From Brasenia schreberi (Eukaryota > Streptophyta > Magnoliopsida > Nymphaeales > Cabombaceae), in contig JAYKKT010000074.1 in assembly GCA_036023115.1 (NCBI GenBank), forward strand, positions 14,121,501-14,185,500: DNA of 64,000 nt. The letters are read 5' to 3'. Both the position numbers and the translations under genes were made by a program. Below the pieces are notes generated by a model that did not search any database, was not told the origin of the DNA, and was given only the letters and a program-made list of their open reading frames with translations. This document shows positions 1 through 11,683 of the stretch, in pieces (position 1 is the stretch's first letter; the number at the start of each line of letters is the position of its first letter).

Positions 1-252
1 CCAGAGCGCGTGCCTTGCACTCTACGTGGGCCAATGAATCAAACAGCCCCTTAAAATTTCAGGATACAAATTGCAGGCCGTGACAAGTCATGGATGTATC
101 ATTTTGATCACAAGCTCGAACCTTTGGCAGGGCTGGTTTCCTCTCGCTGCTTCTTCCGATACGATTCGTAAGCGAGTCGAAACATGATCGTGCATCAAGA
201 ACAATATCGGATTCGTTACCCGAGAAAGCACGGTCTCGGATTCCAGGGAGCC

Positions 253-260
253 TATAAAAG
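253..260 (+). promoter_or_regulatory. TATA box of the BAH-domain gene
   Basis: TATAAAAG lies about 95 bases upstream of the ATG at 348, in a GC-richer stretch typical of a plant core promoter. The (GA)n leader follows it. The position suits a transcription start near 285-290. Inference from motif and spacing only. Confidence 0.6.
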
Positions 261-304
261 AGGGCATTTGGCGGGCAACTCCGCCTTTGACTTCCTCCTC
301 CGTT

Positions 305-308
<4 letters not shown>

Positions 309-345
<37 letters not shown>
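309..345 (+). repeat. (GA)n microsatellite in the 5' leader
   Basis: About 18 GA units directly precede the start codon at 348. GA/CT tracts are common in plant 5' leaders and may bind GAGA-binding (BBR/BPC) factors. The tract creates an artefactual upstream Glu-Arg reading frame from an ATG at 303, which I do not take as the start. Confidence 0.8.
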
Positions 346-347
<2 letters not shown>

Positions 348-348
<1 letters not shown>

Positions 349-610
349 TGAGGAATAGGCGGTTCGCTCAGGTCGCCACGAGCGACGGGGAGGAGGAATC
401 CAACCCTCCGCCAGCCAGGTCGTCAGCCATTTCGTCCTCCAAGAAGAAGAAACTAGGGCAGGAAGAAGAAGAGGATGCGGACCGGGAGAATGAGGAGGAC
501 GATGAGCCTGTGGTCGATCTGAGGCCCTTAGGAAAAATCGTCACGGTTTCTGGGAAAGGCCGAGACAAGAAGAATCATTACACCTCATTGACGACAACGT
601 GTACGAGCTA
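348..610 (+). pseudogene. BAH-domain protein, exon 1 (frameshifted)
   Basis: This encodes the N-terminus of a plant BAH (bromo-adjacent homology) protein of the AIPP3/BDT1-like type, chromatin readers in the nucleus. The start at 348 is chosen because it begins MRNRRFAQVAT after a GA-rich leader. Then come an acidic, lysine-rich disordered region and the entry to the BAH domain (PLGKIVTVSGKG, then HYTS). Homologues continue with a stretch like SFEFDGNxYELEDP. Here the frame slips after HYTS: the bases for DDNVYEL are present but out of frame, and the open frame ends at 609-611. Exon 1 is 263 bases, not a multiple of three, although exon 2 joins in phase 0 by homology. A GT donor stands at 611. 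A small deletion (7 bases fits; 1 or 4 also possible) explains this. It is a pseudogene, a damaged allele or an assembly error. Confidence 0.65.
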
Positions 611-1254
611 GTGAGGCTTCAATCTCTGCTTTTCTCGTTTGTTTTGTAGATAATCTTTTTGTCATTTCTTTGAGATTTCGGGGTTTTTAATCGCGTTTTG
701 GCCGCTCAATGCAACTGTGGACTTCAGTAGTTATTACCTCTTTGTGCTGAGAGTCTCCAAGTCACTGGGTCCAATTTAGGGAACTCAGGAGTCGATTCAA
801 TCCGGCGAGCATCACTAGATAGGACAATATATTTCTCACCTAAGCGTCATCCTTCATCCGATCGTCGTTGATTGTTGAGGATATTCTATAGAGTTTTTAC
901 CGTCCTTTGTTGTCCTAAGTGAGTAACTAATATTAGTAAAGTATGTGTTAGTTATTAGCGAAACTGAGTCACTGAACTGCGCCTCAATTTATTTCAAGGC
1001 TGTCTCATCACTATAGAGTCCAAGTTTTCCTGTTATTAGTTTAGGTCATCTGTTTACAATCATAACACCGATGACATGGTGAATGATATTGGTGTTGACA
1101 AGGTTTCAGGGAGTAGTAATTAGATCTTAACTTGGAATTAAGAGTGTAGCTCAACTTGTTCACAGCGACTGTTCTTTTGATGTTCCTAGTATAGTAATTC
1201 TGGTTTATTGGCTTTTTAATTTTTGTGGAACTTTTTTATGATATTTTCCTGTAG

Positions 1255-1317
1255 GAGGATCCTGTACTTTTGACTCCTGAAGCGGTCAATGAGAAGCCTT
1301 ATGTTGCGATAATCAAG
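1255..1317 (+). pseudogene. BAH-domain protein, exon 2
   Basis: After a TTTTCCTGTAG acceptor, 63 bases encode EDPVLLTPEAVNEKPYVAIIK, followed by a GTAAAT donor. This is the conserved start of the plant BAH domain and joins the YEL of exon 1 in the family's normal reading. The exon itself is undamaged. The following exons (the GQWFYRPEE region and later) were not found in the next 15 kb; the LINE at 2384 and the repeats beyond it may have displaced or removed them. So only the 5' end of the gene is supported here. Confidence 0.7.
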
Positions 1318-2383
1318 GTAAATGATTTTTATTCAGTTTGTTCAACACTTCTAGTCGCTTCTACGGTGAGCTTCTCATTGACCAATTTCATTAAATCCTT
1401 GGGAACCATATGATCACCTTTTCATCTTGGTCTGTCATATTTTTTGCAACTCTGATAGGTAATGCAATCTGTTTGCACCATCTGTTGCTGGCACGTCTGT
1501 TAGTGGATCGGAACATAATGGATTTATATGCTATTTTAAGATTAGACTTCTTTATCATTACTGCAAAGTCTTTCTAAATACATATGTATGCATATAGACG
1601 TATACTGCATGATCTAATTATCAAATTCCAGCCATTTTAAATATTTTTAGTGCTACGTCACTAAGACACTTCATGAATATCGACTGGTTACTATTTTGTT
1701 GCTGAATTAACTTGTTTGGTATATGAGAGCTTGTCGATTATATATGACAATGTACATACTTTATATATAGGCGTGTTCACGCATCCTTGTTTTAAAAATT
1801 TCTGTGTCCGTGAAAGGCACCCCTGTGACATAGAATTCCAGATTGAGCCATTTTCATGTTTTCTATAAGATCTGTTTGGTATGTTAGAAAGTTTTATCAA
1901 GTTTCAAGCACCTGATGGTTTGATCTGGAAGATATGATTATGATCAACCCACTATAATTCACGAGGCAGGTGTTTTAAGAATGTTTTTAATGGAATATAC
2001 GTGTGAACATAACAAGCAAAGCTACTGAACACTATCCAATTGTCGGTTTTGCATATTTTGGCATTTGATTGACGGACATGAAGAGTGTACCATGATTAGT
2101 TATGGTGATAGAGACTATAGACGGCAAAGTGACCGCGATGACAATATTTGGAAATAATCCATTACCAATCAGAGCAAACTAAGTAATTTTTGGTAATTAT
2201 TTCATCTTTTTATTTTGGGAGGGTCCAATTTGGTTGCACAAAAGAACATCTAATAATGAATTTGGATCAGATGTCAAATCAAATTATTTTTGATTGGCAA
2301 GTGGTTGCACAAAAGAACATCTAATTATTTCATCTTTTATTTTGAGAGGGTCCAATTTGGTTAACCAAAATTATTTTTGATTG
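1318..2383. other. Intronic/intergenic AT-rich DNA
   Basis: No gene is recognised. It would be intron 2 of the BAH gene if downstream exons exist. Near its end a block of roughly 40 bases containing GAGGGTCCAATTTGG occurs twice (2197-2237 and 2325-2362), with other shared words between the copies (TTGCACAAAAGAACATCTAA). This is a local duplication of about 130 bases right beside the 5' end of RTE copy A. Confidence 0.5.
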
Positions 2384-4756
2384 GCTAGTCCTAGATAATA
2401 AGATTCGTATTGGTTCTTGGAATATCGAAACATTATCCGGTAAGCTAATGGAGGTGATAGATACTATGATTCGGAGAAAGATTCATATTCTATGTTTACA
2501 AGAGACAAAATGGGTTGGAGAAAAAGCAAAGGAGATAGGGGATACAGGTTTTAAATTATGGTACTCAGGTAAAGAAAAGGCTCGAAACGGAGTTGGTATT
2601 ATCATAAATAAAGATTTAAAGGATAGTGTAGTAGACATACAACGATATGGTGATCGAATCATGACGTTGAAATTAGTGTTAGGAGCAGAGGTTTTCAATA
2701 TAGTTTGTGCTTACGCACCCCAAGTAGGACTAGAAGATAGTATAAAGACAACTTTTTGGGAAGAGTTAGATAGTGATTCAAAAGATTCCACAAAAGGAGA
2801 TGATTTGTTTAGGAGGAGACTTAAATGGACATGTCGGTAAAGAGGCATTAGGATATCAAGGTATTCATGGAAACTTTGGTTTTGGGGATATAAACGAGGA
2901 AGGTAGGGAGATTTTAAATTTTGCTATGGCATTTGATCTCTTTATAGTCAATACAATCTTCAAAAAATGAGATGAACATTTAATTACTTATAAGAGTGGC
3001 TTATCACAAACAAAAATTGATTACTTTATTTGTAGAAAAAAAAGATAGAGCGTGTTGTAAAGATTGCAAGGTAATTCCAAGAGAAAGCTTAACCACCCAA
3101 CATCGACTTTTAGTTATCGATTTACAAATAAAAAAATGAACAAAAAAGAAAAGAGCACATCGAGCTATTCAGACTAAATGGTGGAACCTTAAAAGTGAGA
3201 AAGAAGATATATTTAAACTGAAAGTCCTTCAAGGAGATGTTTGAAATTATGTTGGTACACCCTGTGATATGTGGAACAATATAAATATACATATTAGGAA
3301 AGTGGTGAAAGATGTGTTAGGTGTATCTAAGGGGGGTGTACCAACACAAAAGGAAGTTTCGTGGTGGAGTGAAATAGTACAAAATAAAATCAAGGCAAAG
3401 AGGGCATGTTACAAATTACATTATAGTAAGAAAACTAGTGAAACTTTAGAGGCTTATAAGAAAGCAAAGAAGGAAGCGAAAAAGGCCGTGGGTGAAGCAA
3501 AAGCTAAAATTTGGGAGGATTTATATAAAAAGCTCAACTCAAAAGAGGGTGAAAGAGATATTTTTAGGATAGCTAGGGCTAAAGATAAGAAAACTAAAGA
3601 TCTTAATTATGTTAGATGCATCAGGGACGAGGATGAAAAAATTCTAGTGGCAAATGATATATAAGAAATAGATGGAAAAACTATTTTTATAATCTTTTTA
3701 ATGAAAATAAAGATGTTAGTATTAGCTTAAGAGAGTTAGCCAAATTAGAAAAGTATATAAACCACAATTTCTACCGACGTATTCAAAAGAATGAAGTCAA
3801 AGAGGCTCTTAAACATATGAAGGATGGTAAATCGGTAGGAATATATAATATTCCTATAGAAGTTTTGAAAATGCTAGGAGAAATAGGAATCACTTGGCTC
3901 ACAAGACTATTTAATGAAACATGGAAAAATCAAAAGATGCCTGAGGAATGGAGAGCAAGTACACTTATACCCATATATAAGAACGAGGGAGACATTCAAA
4001 ATTGTGCGAATTATCGAGGTATCAAGTTAATGAGTCATACTATGAAATTATGGAAAAAAATTATCGAATTATCGAGGTATCAAGTTAATGAGTCATACTA
4101 TGAAATTATGGAAAAAAATTATCGAATGTAGGTTAAGACAAGTATAAGTAAAATAGAGAACCAATTTGGATTCATGCTAGGCAGATCTATTGGTGAAGCG
4201 ATTCACCTTTTGAGACGTCTTATGGAACATTTTAGAGCAAAAAAGAACGACTTTCACATGATATTTATTGATCTAGAAAAAGCTTATGATGTACCGAGGG
4301 AGGTTCGTTGGAGAACTTTGAAAAAAAGAGGTATCCCATTGACATACATTAACCTTATAAGAGACATGTATGATGGTGCAAAAACATGTGTGAGGACTCT
4401 TGAATGAATGACATACTTCTTTGAAGTTAATATTGTGTTACATCAAGGATCAACTTTAAGTCCATACTTATTTATAATGGTGATTGATGAGTTAACAAAA
4501 CATATTAAAGATGAAGTACCTTGGTGTATGTTATTTGCAGATGACATTGTATTAGTGGAGGAGTCTAAGGAAAAAGTTAATAGAAAATTGGAACTATGGA
4601 GAGAAACATTAGAAACCAAAGGCCTTCCACTTAGTAGAACAAAGACAGAATAGATGGAATGTAAGTTTGTTCATTTAGTTAGGTTGGTCAATTTTTCAGG
4701 TTGCATCCCCCGAAAGGACATTGAAATTAATGCATAGAATTAATGCTAGCCAATGA
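2384..4756 (+). mobile_element. RTE-type LINE, copy A (truncated, decayed)
   Basis: This is a non-LTR retrotransposon fragment collinear with copy D (17847-21125). It begins abruptly at GCTAGTCCTAG inside the coding region, so it lacks the 5' end. Recognisable in order are the endonuclease (IGSWNI-like start, [26 protein letters not shown]), the linker, and the reverse transcriptase ([30 protein letters not shown] at about 4528-4554). The frame breaks repeatedly (stops near 2838, 2968, 3242, 3662, 4405). At its 3' end the sequence is scrambled by deletions after about 4650 and stops near 4756, before the family's 3' tail. It keeps CAA (Gln, 4444-4446) in the conserved LHQG motif, unlike copies C and D. 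No target duplication is visible. Confidence 0.85.
4011..4126 (+). repeat. 58-bp tandem duplication inside RTE copy A
   Basis: The segment starting TTATCGAGGTATCAAGTTAA is repeated directly with a period of 58 bases (first copy at 4011, second at 4069). It lies in the [15 protein letters not shown] region of the reverse transcriptase. As 58 is not a multiple of three, it shifts the frame. Copies C and D do not have it, so it arose after insertion. Confidence 0.9.
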
Positions 4757-5388
4757 GAATGACTCCCTCTGCTAGCCATTTGTTGCTGTCTCTGTACCAA
4801 CCTTGCTTTCATCTCTCTTTAGTTTGTCTTCCCTCAGTTCTATTAAGTTGGGATCTCTGCCTTGGATTTTCACTCATATTGGAGACTTCTGGTGTGTCGT
4901 TGTTTACATTAAGGCCTTCCTTTCTTAAATTGGTTTGAAATCGTTCTTTGTAATTCTTGGTGGTTTGCTACCATTCTTGGCATATTGTTTACACTTCATG
5001 CTTTCAATATCCTAGTGATGTCTATGAAATGTAGCCATACACATATGCATGCCATTAGCTTGAAGGCAAGCCAATATGCACGTATTCTATGTCCTGTGAT
5101 CCATCTTGGATGCTATTCTCCTATCTGAGTTGTGGGGTCATTGTACTGGTATGCCTTTGAACAAACGCATAGGATAAACAGGGCACTGATCTACAAATGT
5201 TACATATGTAAATGTGCTCAACTTTTGCAGGTGCAACCAACAACCAATGCTCTACAAAATAGACAGCATAAAACCTACACATGCATACACATGTGCATCC
5301 ATTGGCCTGTACGAAGAAAATGCTGTGGCTAGAAACATAGAGAAATAAAATGCTCATCCTTAAAGATAGGCTCAACAATCTAAAATTG

Positions 5389-5446
<58 letters not shown>

Positions 5447-6001
5447 GAGAGTCTGTCTATCTAGGTAATTCATTTTTATCTTTAAGATAACAGTAAATAA
5501 ATAATAAAATGTTGACATAAGCAGGAGACTCGGTGTCTGGACCCTTCCTCTTCCACCACCACTTTTATTATGAACTCTTCATCTCTTGCTGCCATTGCTA
5601 CCATGTCTCCTCTTTTGTTACCTGCTGGATGCTTTCTTTCCGCTGCCATTACCATCACCTTGTTGAGGGAGAGTGTTGCAACCACTACCATGCCATCTTC
5701 TCTTCTTCCATCATCACCATCACTTCTCTCTTTCCACTCCATTGCTGGTTCACCTCTTACTGCCACTGCCACCATGATTGGCATCTCCTGTTCCTCCTTC
5801 ACCACTGCCACCATATTGTATTCCCTATTTCCACTGCCACAGCATCCTTACACCTTCTCATCGTTGGTTCCAACATCTCCCTTCTCTCCATCTTATATCT
5901 GCTATAAACACACATATATAGTTATAGACATGGCCATAAACTGGAACACTCACTTTCAATTCTTTTGGTTCTAGTTTGATTCCCAAACCGCTAAAAGATG
6001 T
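4757..6001. other. Unassigned DNA with a low-complexity CCA/TGC-rich stretch
   Basis: No gene is recognised. A (CT)n microsatellite fills 5391-5443. At 5533-5900 trinucleotide-like runs of CCA, TGC and CTC give overlapping open frames on both strands, of the kind expected from biased composition and not from a gene. The remainder, 4757-5380, has no recognised homology. Confidence 0.4.
5391..5443. repeat. (CT)n microsatellite
   Basis: Roughly 26 CT units, interrupted only at the edges. Simple repeat in intergenic DNA. Confidence 0.95.
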
Positions 6002-6511
6002 AACAACAACAACAACAACTAAGCCTTTTCCCATACTAGACGGGGTTGGCTACATGGATTCTTTGTTTCCACAGATCCCTATCTTGTGCCATGTTAGCAG
6101 TTAACTCACAATAAGCTAGATCATTATTTATTGTTTCTTTCCAACACTTTTGTGGTATCCCCTACCTCTTTTAATACTTTCCAAATTTAGTTTTTCTAAC
6201 CTTCTTACAGGTTCTTCTTTTGATCTTCTTTCTATATGTCCAAACCATCTTAAACAATATTCTCTCATTTTATCCTCTATTGGTGCCACTCCTAATTTGT
6301 TTCTAATAACCTCATTATGTATACGGTCTTTTCTTGTATGACCACTCATCCATCTCAACATCTTCATTTCTGTCACAGACATCTTTTATACATGTTGATG
6401 ATTAACTGTCCAACACTCAAAACCATAAAACATGCCAAGCCTAATTGTTGCTCTATAATATTTACCTTTTAACTTTAATGGTATCTTCTTATCACAAAGA
6501 ATACCTGATGC
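6002..6511 (-). mobile_element. RTE-type LINE, copy B (3' fragment)
   Basis: Minus-strand 3' end of the same RTE family. On the plus strand it starts with the (AAC)n tail and AACTAAGCCTTTTCCCATACTAG, then reads back into the C-terminal coding region (KMSVTEMKMLRWMSGHTRK, RWFGHIERRS) up to 6511. There it stops exactly where an hAT-like terminus (CAGTGTTGTC) begins. The rest of the element is missing. Frame breaks confirm that it is dead. Confidence 0.85.
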
Positions 6512-7775
6512 CAGTGTTGTCTAACGCGTATCATATCGCGTATCGTTGGGCTCCACGATACAGGCGTATTGTATCGTATCGTATCGCCCATATCGTACTT
6601 TAATATTAAAAATAATACAAAAATTATTTAAAAAATCAAGAAAAATTAATAAAAATCCAAAAAAAACCAAGAAAAATCTAGAAAAAATTTGTAATTGCTT
6701 TAAATTCATATAATGCAAAGTTTAGTACAGATTGAGCATTCAACATTGAACAATTGCATTCAAATTTACATATTTTGAATAAAAAAAATGAAATACATTT
6801 ACATTTTACAAATTATAATCACGATCATCAACTAAATAATCTTCATCTTCTTCTTGTTGAAGATCCTCATCATCATCATCAACAACACCTTCTGCTTGAA
6901 AATCAAACTGTCTGAAGATCCTCATCTCCTTGATATTGTTGTTGCGCTCCTTCGAAATTAATCCATGCAATGTCTTCTTCAATTAGGAGGGCATTTTCTT
7001 CACTGTCTTTTATAATCCAGTCTTCTAATATATCAAAATTATCCAAACTTATTGGATCAAATTGGCTTTCTTCTCTATTTACTTTTTTTAATTGCCTACA
7101 ACAAAGAAAGATAAGCAATTAGTAAATAATATTAACAATTGAAGTCAAACAATTTATTGAATTGAACATTTAAGTAATACAACGTTACCTTTCACGAAGG
7201 CACATGTTACAACGAATAAAAACTAAATCATTCAGTCTCTTATGTTCCAACCTGTTTTATTTTTTTGTATGGATGTGTTCAAAGACACTCCAATTCCTTT
7301 CACAACCCATTGCATTAAAAGTTTGGCTCAGAACTCTCACTGCAAAATCCCTAAGGTTCGGACAATCAGTTCCAAACCTATTCCACCAAACATCTGTAGA
7401 AAAAGACAAACATTAGAGACATAATCCACAGTAATATAACATGTATTGATTTAAGAAACTTAAATACGAAGATAAATAATTTACCTAGACGCATAATAGT
7501 GTGGTTGCGAATTGCTACAGGCAAACCCATCAAGTGTAGAACATTATCATAGATCTCCATCTCTCGATGTATAGCATCTGCTATGCTCTCATCATGGACT
7601 AATCTATCAATACAATCAATGATGCATCGATTAACCTCACTGTCCCTTTTGAAGGTTGTTGAGTACCTGAATGATGGGTTTAGATAATATGCTGCTGCAT
7701 AAATAGGCTGATGCAATTGTTTATTCCATCTGTTATCAATGATTTTCCACACGGGCACATAATCTCTCTTTTTTC
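6512..7775 (-). mobile_element. hAT DNA transposon, 3' part
   Basis: The left edge is CAGTGTTGTC (6512-6521), a typical hAT terminus, followed by a subterminal region rich in CGTATCG-like words (6524-6595), as often seen in hAT ends. Inward on the minus strand are three exons of an hAT transposase. The right part is cut off at about 7775 by RTE copy C. The element appears to have landed inside RTE copy B; the 8 bases before it (CCTGATGC, 6504-6511) would be one target duplication, but the other end was not found. Confidence 0.65.
6903..7770 (-). pseudogene. hAT transposase, C-terminal exons
   Basis: Three exons with proper splice borders on the minus strand. Exon at 7770-7485 encodes VWKIIDNRWNKQLHQPIYAA and AAYYLNPSFRYS, the region before the dimerisation domain. 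Exon at 7393-7189 encodes the hAT C-terminal dimerisation domain (WWNRFGTDCPNLRDFAVRVL, GCERNWSVFEHIHTKK, NRLEHKRLNDLVF). Exon at 7095-6903 encodes an acidic tail ending in DEDLQTV. One in-frame TAA lies between HIHTKK and NRLEH, replacing the usual arginine. The BED zinc finger and the catalytic N-terminal part are missing because the reading ends at the junction with RTE copy C. The family cuts and pastes DNA in the nucleus; this copy cannot. Confidence 0.75.
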
Positions 7776-7777
7776 CA

Positions 7778-10700
7778 AAACAACAACAACAACTAAGCCT
7801 TTTCCCATACTAGACGGGGTCGGCTACCTGGATTCTTTGTTTCCACATATCCCTATCGTGTGCCATGTTAGCAGTTAACTCCCAATAAGCTAGATCATTC
7901 TTTATTTCTTTCCAACACTTTTGTGGTCATCCTCTACCTCTTTTAATACTTTCCAAATTTAGTTTTTCTAACCTTCTTATAGGTTCTTATTTTGATCTTC
8001 TTTCTATATGTCCAAACCATCTTAAACGATGTTCTCTCATTTTATCCTCTATTGGTGCCACTCCTAATTTGTTTCTAATAGCCTCATTATGTATACGGTC
8101 TTTTCTTGTGTGACCACTCATCCATCTCAACATCTTCATTTCTGTCACAGACATCTTTTGTACATGTTGATGATTAACTGCCCAACACTCAGAACCATAA
8201 AACATGGCAGGCCTAATTGCTGCTCTATAATATTTACCTTTTAATTTTAATGGTATCTTCTTATCACAAAGAATACCTGATGCTCCTCTCCATTTTAACC
8301 AACCAGCATTAATTCTATGCGAAACATCTCCATCAATTCTTCCATCACTTTGAAAAATTGACCCTAGGTATTTAAAACTTTCCTTTTGGGGAATGCAATG
8401 TGTGCCAATTTTAATTTCTATGTCCTCTGAAGTAGCCAAATGATCAAACTTACATTCCATATATTCTGTCTTTGTTGTACTAAGTCGAAGGCCTTTGTTT
8501 TCTAATGTTTCTCTCCATAGTTCCAATTTTCTATTAACTTTTTCCTTAGACTCCTCCACTAATACAATATCATCTGCAAATAACATACACCAAGGTACTT
8601 CATCTTGAATATGTTTTGTTAACTCATCCATCACCATTATAAATAAGTATGGACTTAAAGTTGATCCTTAATGTAACCCAATATTAACTTCAAAGAAGTC
8701 TGTCGTTCCTTCATGAGTCCTCACACATGTTTTTGCACCATCATACATGTTTCTTATAAGGTTAATATATGTCAATGGGATACCTCTTTTTTCCAAAGTT
8801 CTCCAAAGAACCTCCCTCGGTACCCTATCATAAGCTTTTTCTAGATCAATAAATATCATGTGAAGGTCCTTTTTTTCTCTAAAATGTTCCATAAGACGTC
8901 TCAAAAGGTGAATCACTTCAATAGTAGATCTGCCTGGCATAAATCCAAATTGGTTCTTTGTTGTACTTGATACTTGTCTTAACCTACGTTTGATAATTCT
9001 TTCTCATAATTTCATAGTATGACTCATTAACTTATACCTCGATAATTCGCACAATTTTGAATGTCTCCCTTGTTCTTATATATGGGTATAAGTGTACTTC
9101 TTCATTCCTCGGGCATCTTTTGGTTTTTTCATATTTCATTAAATAGTGTTGTGAGCCAAGTGTTTATATCATCATTTGCCACTAGAATTTTTTCATCCTC
9201 GCCTTTTATGCATCTAACATAATTAAGATCTTTAGTTTTCTTATCTCTAGCCCTAGCTATCCTAAAAATATCTCTTTCACCCTCTTTTGAGTTGAGTTTT
9301 TTATATAAGTCCTCCCAAATCTTAGCTTTTGCTTCACTAACGGCCTTTTTCGCTTCCTTTTTTGCTTTCTTATAAGCTTCTAAAGTTTCACTAGTTTTCT
9401 TAGCATAATGTAATTTGTAACATGCCCTCTTTGCCTTGATTTTATTTTGTACTACTTCACTCCACCACCAAGCTTCTTTTTGTGCCGGTACACCTCCCTT
9501 AGATATCCCTAACACATCTTTCGCTACTTTCCTAATATGTATAGCCATATTGTTCCACATATTACAGGGTGTGCCAACATAATTCCAAACATCTCCTTGA
9601 AGGACTTTCTGTTTAAATATATCTTCTTTCTCGCTTTTGAGGTTCCACCATTTAGTCCGAGTAGCTCGATGCACTCTTTTCTTCTTTGTCCATTTTTTTA
9701 TTTGTAAATCCATAACTAAAAGTCGATGTTGGGTGGTTAAGCTTTCTCCTGGAATTACCTTACAATCTTTACAACACGCTCTATCTTTTTTTCTACAAAT
9801 AATGTAATCAATTTGTGTTTGTGATAAGCCACTCTTATAAGTAATTAAATGTTCTATCTCGTTTTTTGAAAATTATATTAACTATAAAGAGATCAAATGC
9901 CATAGCAAAATCTAAAATCTCCCTACCTTCCTCATTTATATCCCCAAAACCAAAGTTTCCATGAATCCCTTGATATCCTAATGCCTCTTTACCGACATGT
10001 CCATTTAAATCTCCTCCTAAACAAATCATCTCCCTTGGTGGAATCTTTTGAAATACCTTATCTAACTCTTCCCAAAAAACTGTCTTTATACTATCTTCTA
10101 GTCCTACTTGGGGTGCGTAAGCACAAACTATATTCAAAACCTCTGCTCCTAACACTAATTTCAACGTCATGATTCGCTCACCATATCGTTGTATGTCTAC
10201 TATACTCTCCTTTAAATCTTTATTTATGATAATACCAACTCCGTTTCGAGCCTTTTCTTTACCTGAGTACCATAATTTAAAACCTATATCCTCTATCTCT
10301 TTTGCTTTTTTTCCAACCCATTTATCTCTTGTAAACATAGAATATGAATCTTTCTCCGAATCATAGTATCTACCACCTCTATTAGCTTACCGGATAATGT
10401 TCCGATATTCCAAGAACCAATATGAATCTTATTATCTAGGACTAGCTTCCTTACCCCCCGCATCCGTCCATAATCAAAATGCGGAGACCCTCTTTGAAAA
10501 TTTTTCGCTACATTCGGGCGGCAATGTAGGGGGACTAACTTCTTTACCCACACCCGTCCATGATGTGGGAACCCTCTCTGCAATTGATTCACTACATTCG
10601 GGCGAAAATGTAGTGGCCCTTGCTTATTTCTTACTGCATTCGGGCTCTGCAGCACGTCGCTAGGCAGGGACGCCCCAAAGCAATGCTCATAATTTTTGTA

Positions 10701-10820
10701 ATCCATGTTATAAAATCCGACAAAGTTTTACGCTGGTTGTCGGAAGCCTAACACAACCCTCCTCCTTTATCCGGGCTTGGGACCGGCAATGCAAGGATGA
10801 TCCCTTACATGGCGGAGTTC
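7778..10820 (-). mobile_element. RTE-type LINE, copy C (near full length, broken)
   Basis: This is collinear with copy D over almost its whole length, from the (CAA)n tail at 7778 to GGCGGAGTT near 10820, which matches the 5' end of copy D. Four open blocks remain: 5' region plus endonuclease start (10706-10293), endonuclease (10338-9835), linker (9713-9129), reverse transcriptase (8940-8668) and C-terminus (8637-7987). About 240 bases between linker and reverse transcriptase are deleted near 9125-9160, and several single-base changes break the frame. Like copy D it has TAA (8668-8670 on the plus strand as TTA) in place of the Gln codon of the LHQG motif. It sits against the hAT transposase at 7775. 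No clear target duplication was found. Confidence 0.85.
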
Positions 10821-11157
10821 TTCCTAAGAAAATAGAGTTTCAGAAATATAACCTTGCAACTACGCCCGAGAGAGTCCTCTTCCCAGAAATTGTGATTGGA
10901 TGGACTTTGGGTCTATTTACGTTCCTATAAACGAACTTGATGTTGGAAGCCGCAATTTCAGTTGCAGAGAGGAGATTTTTCAATGGTTCTTCTGCCCGGA
11001 TCGAAAAGGCAAGTACGATATGGAATTCTAAATAAGATATTGCACGTCCCATTGTTGCACTAAAGGTAAGTAAATTCTTCCCATTCTTGTAACCGGTTGG
11101 GTTCTGCTTAATCCAATCATGATAATCAAAGAAAGAAAGAAGATCAAGCCATTGTGT
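10821..11157. other. Unassigned stretch with a coding-like run
   Basis: This lies between RTE copy C and the copia element. Between about 10967 and 11068 one plus-strand frame reads RRFFNGSSARIEKASTIWNS, then a stop, then DIARPIVALK. It is preceded by TTGCAG and followed by GTAAGT, as an exon would be. I do not recognise the protein. It could be an exon relic or chance. Confidence 0.25.
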
Positions 11158-11566
11158 ATCCAACCGTTTCTGTGGACGGGTTACAAAAAGAATGATCGTA
11201 AAGGCCATAAAACCGAAACCGTCGGACCGTTACCAAATCACATGGTAACAGTCTGATTATAGGGGATCCTGAAGAGGAAAGCCCCGTGGGATAAACCAGA
11301 AAAGGAGAAGCACGCGTTACTCTATAAATACTGAACAACACAAGCAACAGTTATATGCAAGACAGAGATTGGAATACCGAGACTCACATAACTTCTAAGG
11401 GAAACCCCACTGAGAGGAAACCTCAAACCAAAATATACATACCTTTATTCTTCTGCTGTAGGTGTACTTGAGAAGCAAAAACCATAGAGAATAGAAGGTC
11501 GACGGAGTAGAGCTAGAAGTCGATGGAAGTCGGAATCCGGCAAGCAAACATACTGGGAAAGGCAAC
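11158..11566 (+). repeat. 5' LTR remnant of copia 1
   Basis: It pairs with 15741-16002. It contains CTCTATAAATA (about 11319), a plausible LTR TATA box that also occurs in the right copy. It ends near GGGAAAGGCA. Confidence 0.6.
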
Positions 11567-11683
11567 GATACCAGGGCCTTGTCTTTGACCCTGCAAAAGA
11601 GATTCATGCTATGTGTGTTCTGTTGTTTATTTAATATTTCCTTTTTATACCATCTAATTGTTATAATTGCTAAACACATAAAA

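Noticed and set aside
303..347. Upstream in-frame ATG at 303 for the BAH gene
   Set aside because: It only adds a Glu-Arg run from the GA microsatellite; the Met at 348 fits the gene better.
5533..5974. Overlapping open frames of 110-134 codons on both strands
   Set aside because: Biased CCA/TGC/CTC composition; several frames open at once and no domain, so probably low complexity.
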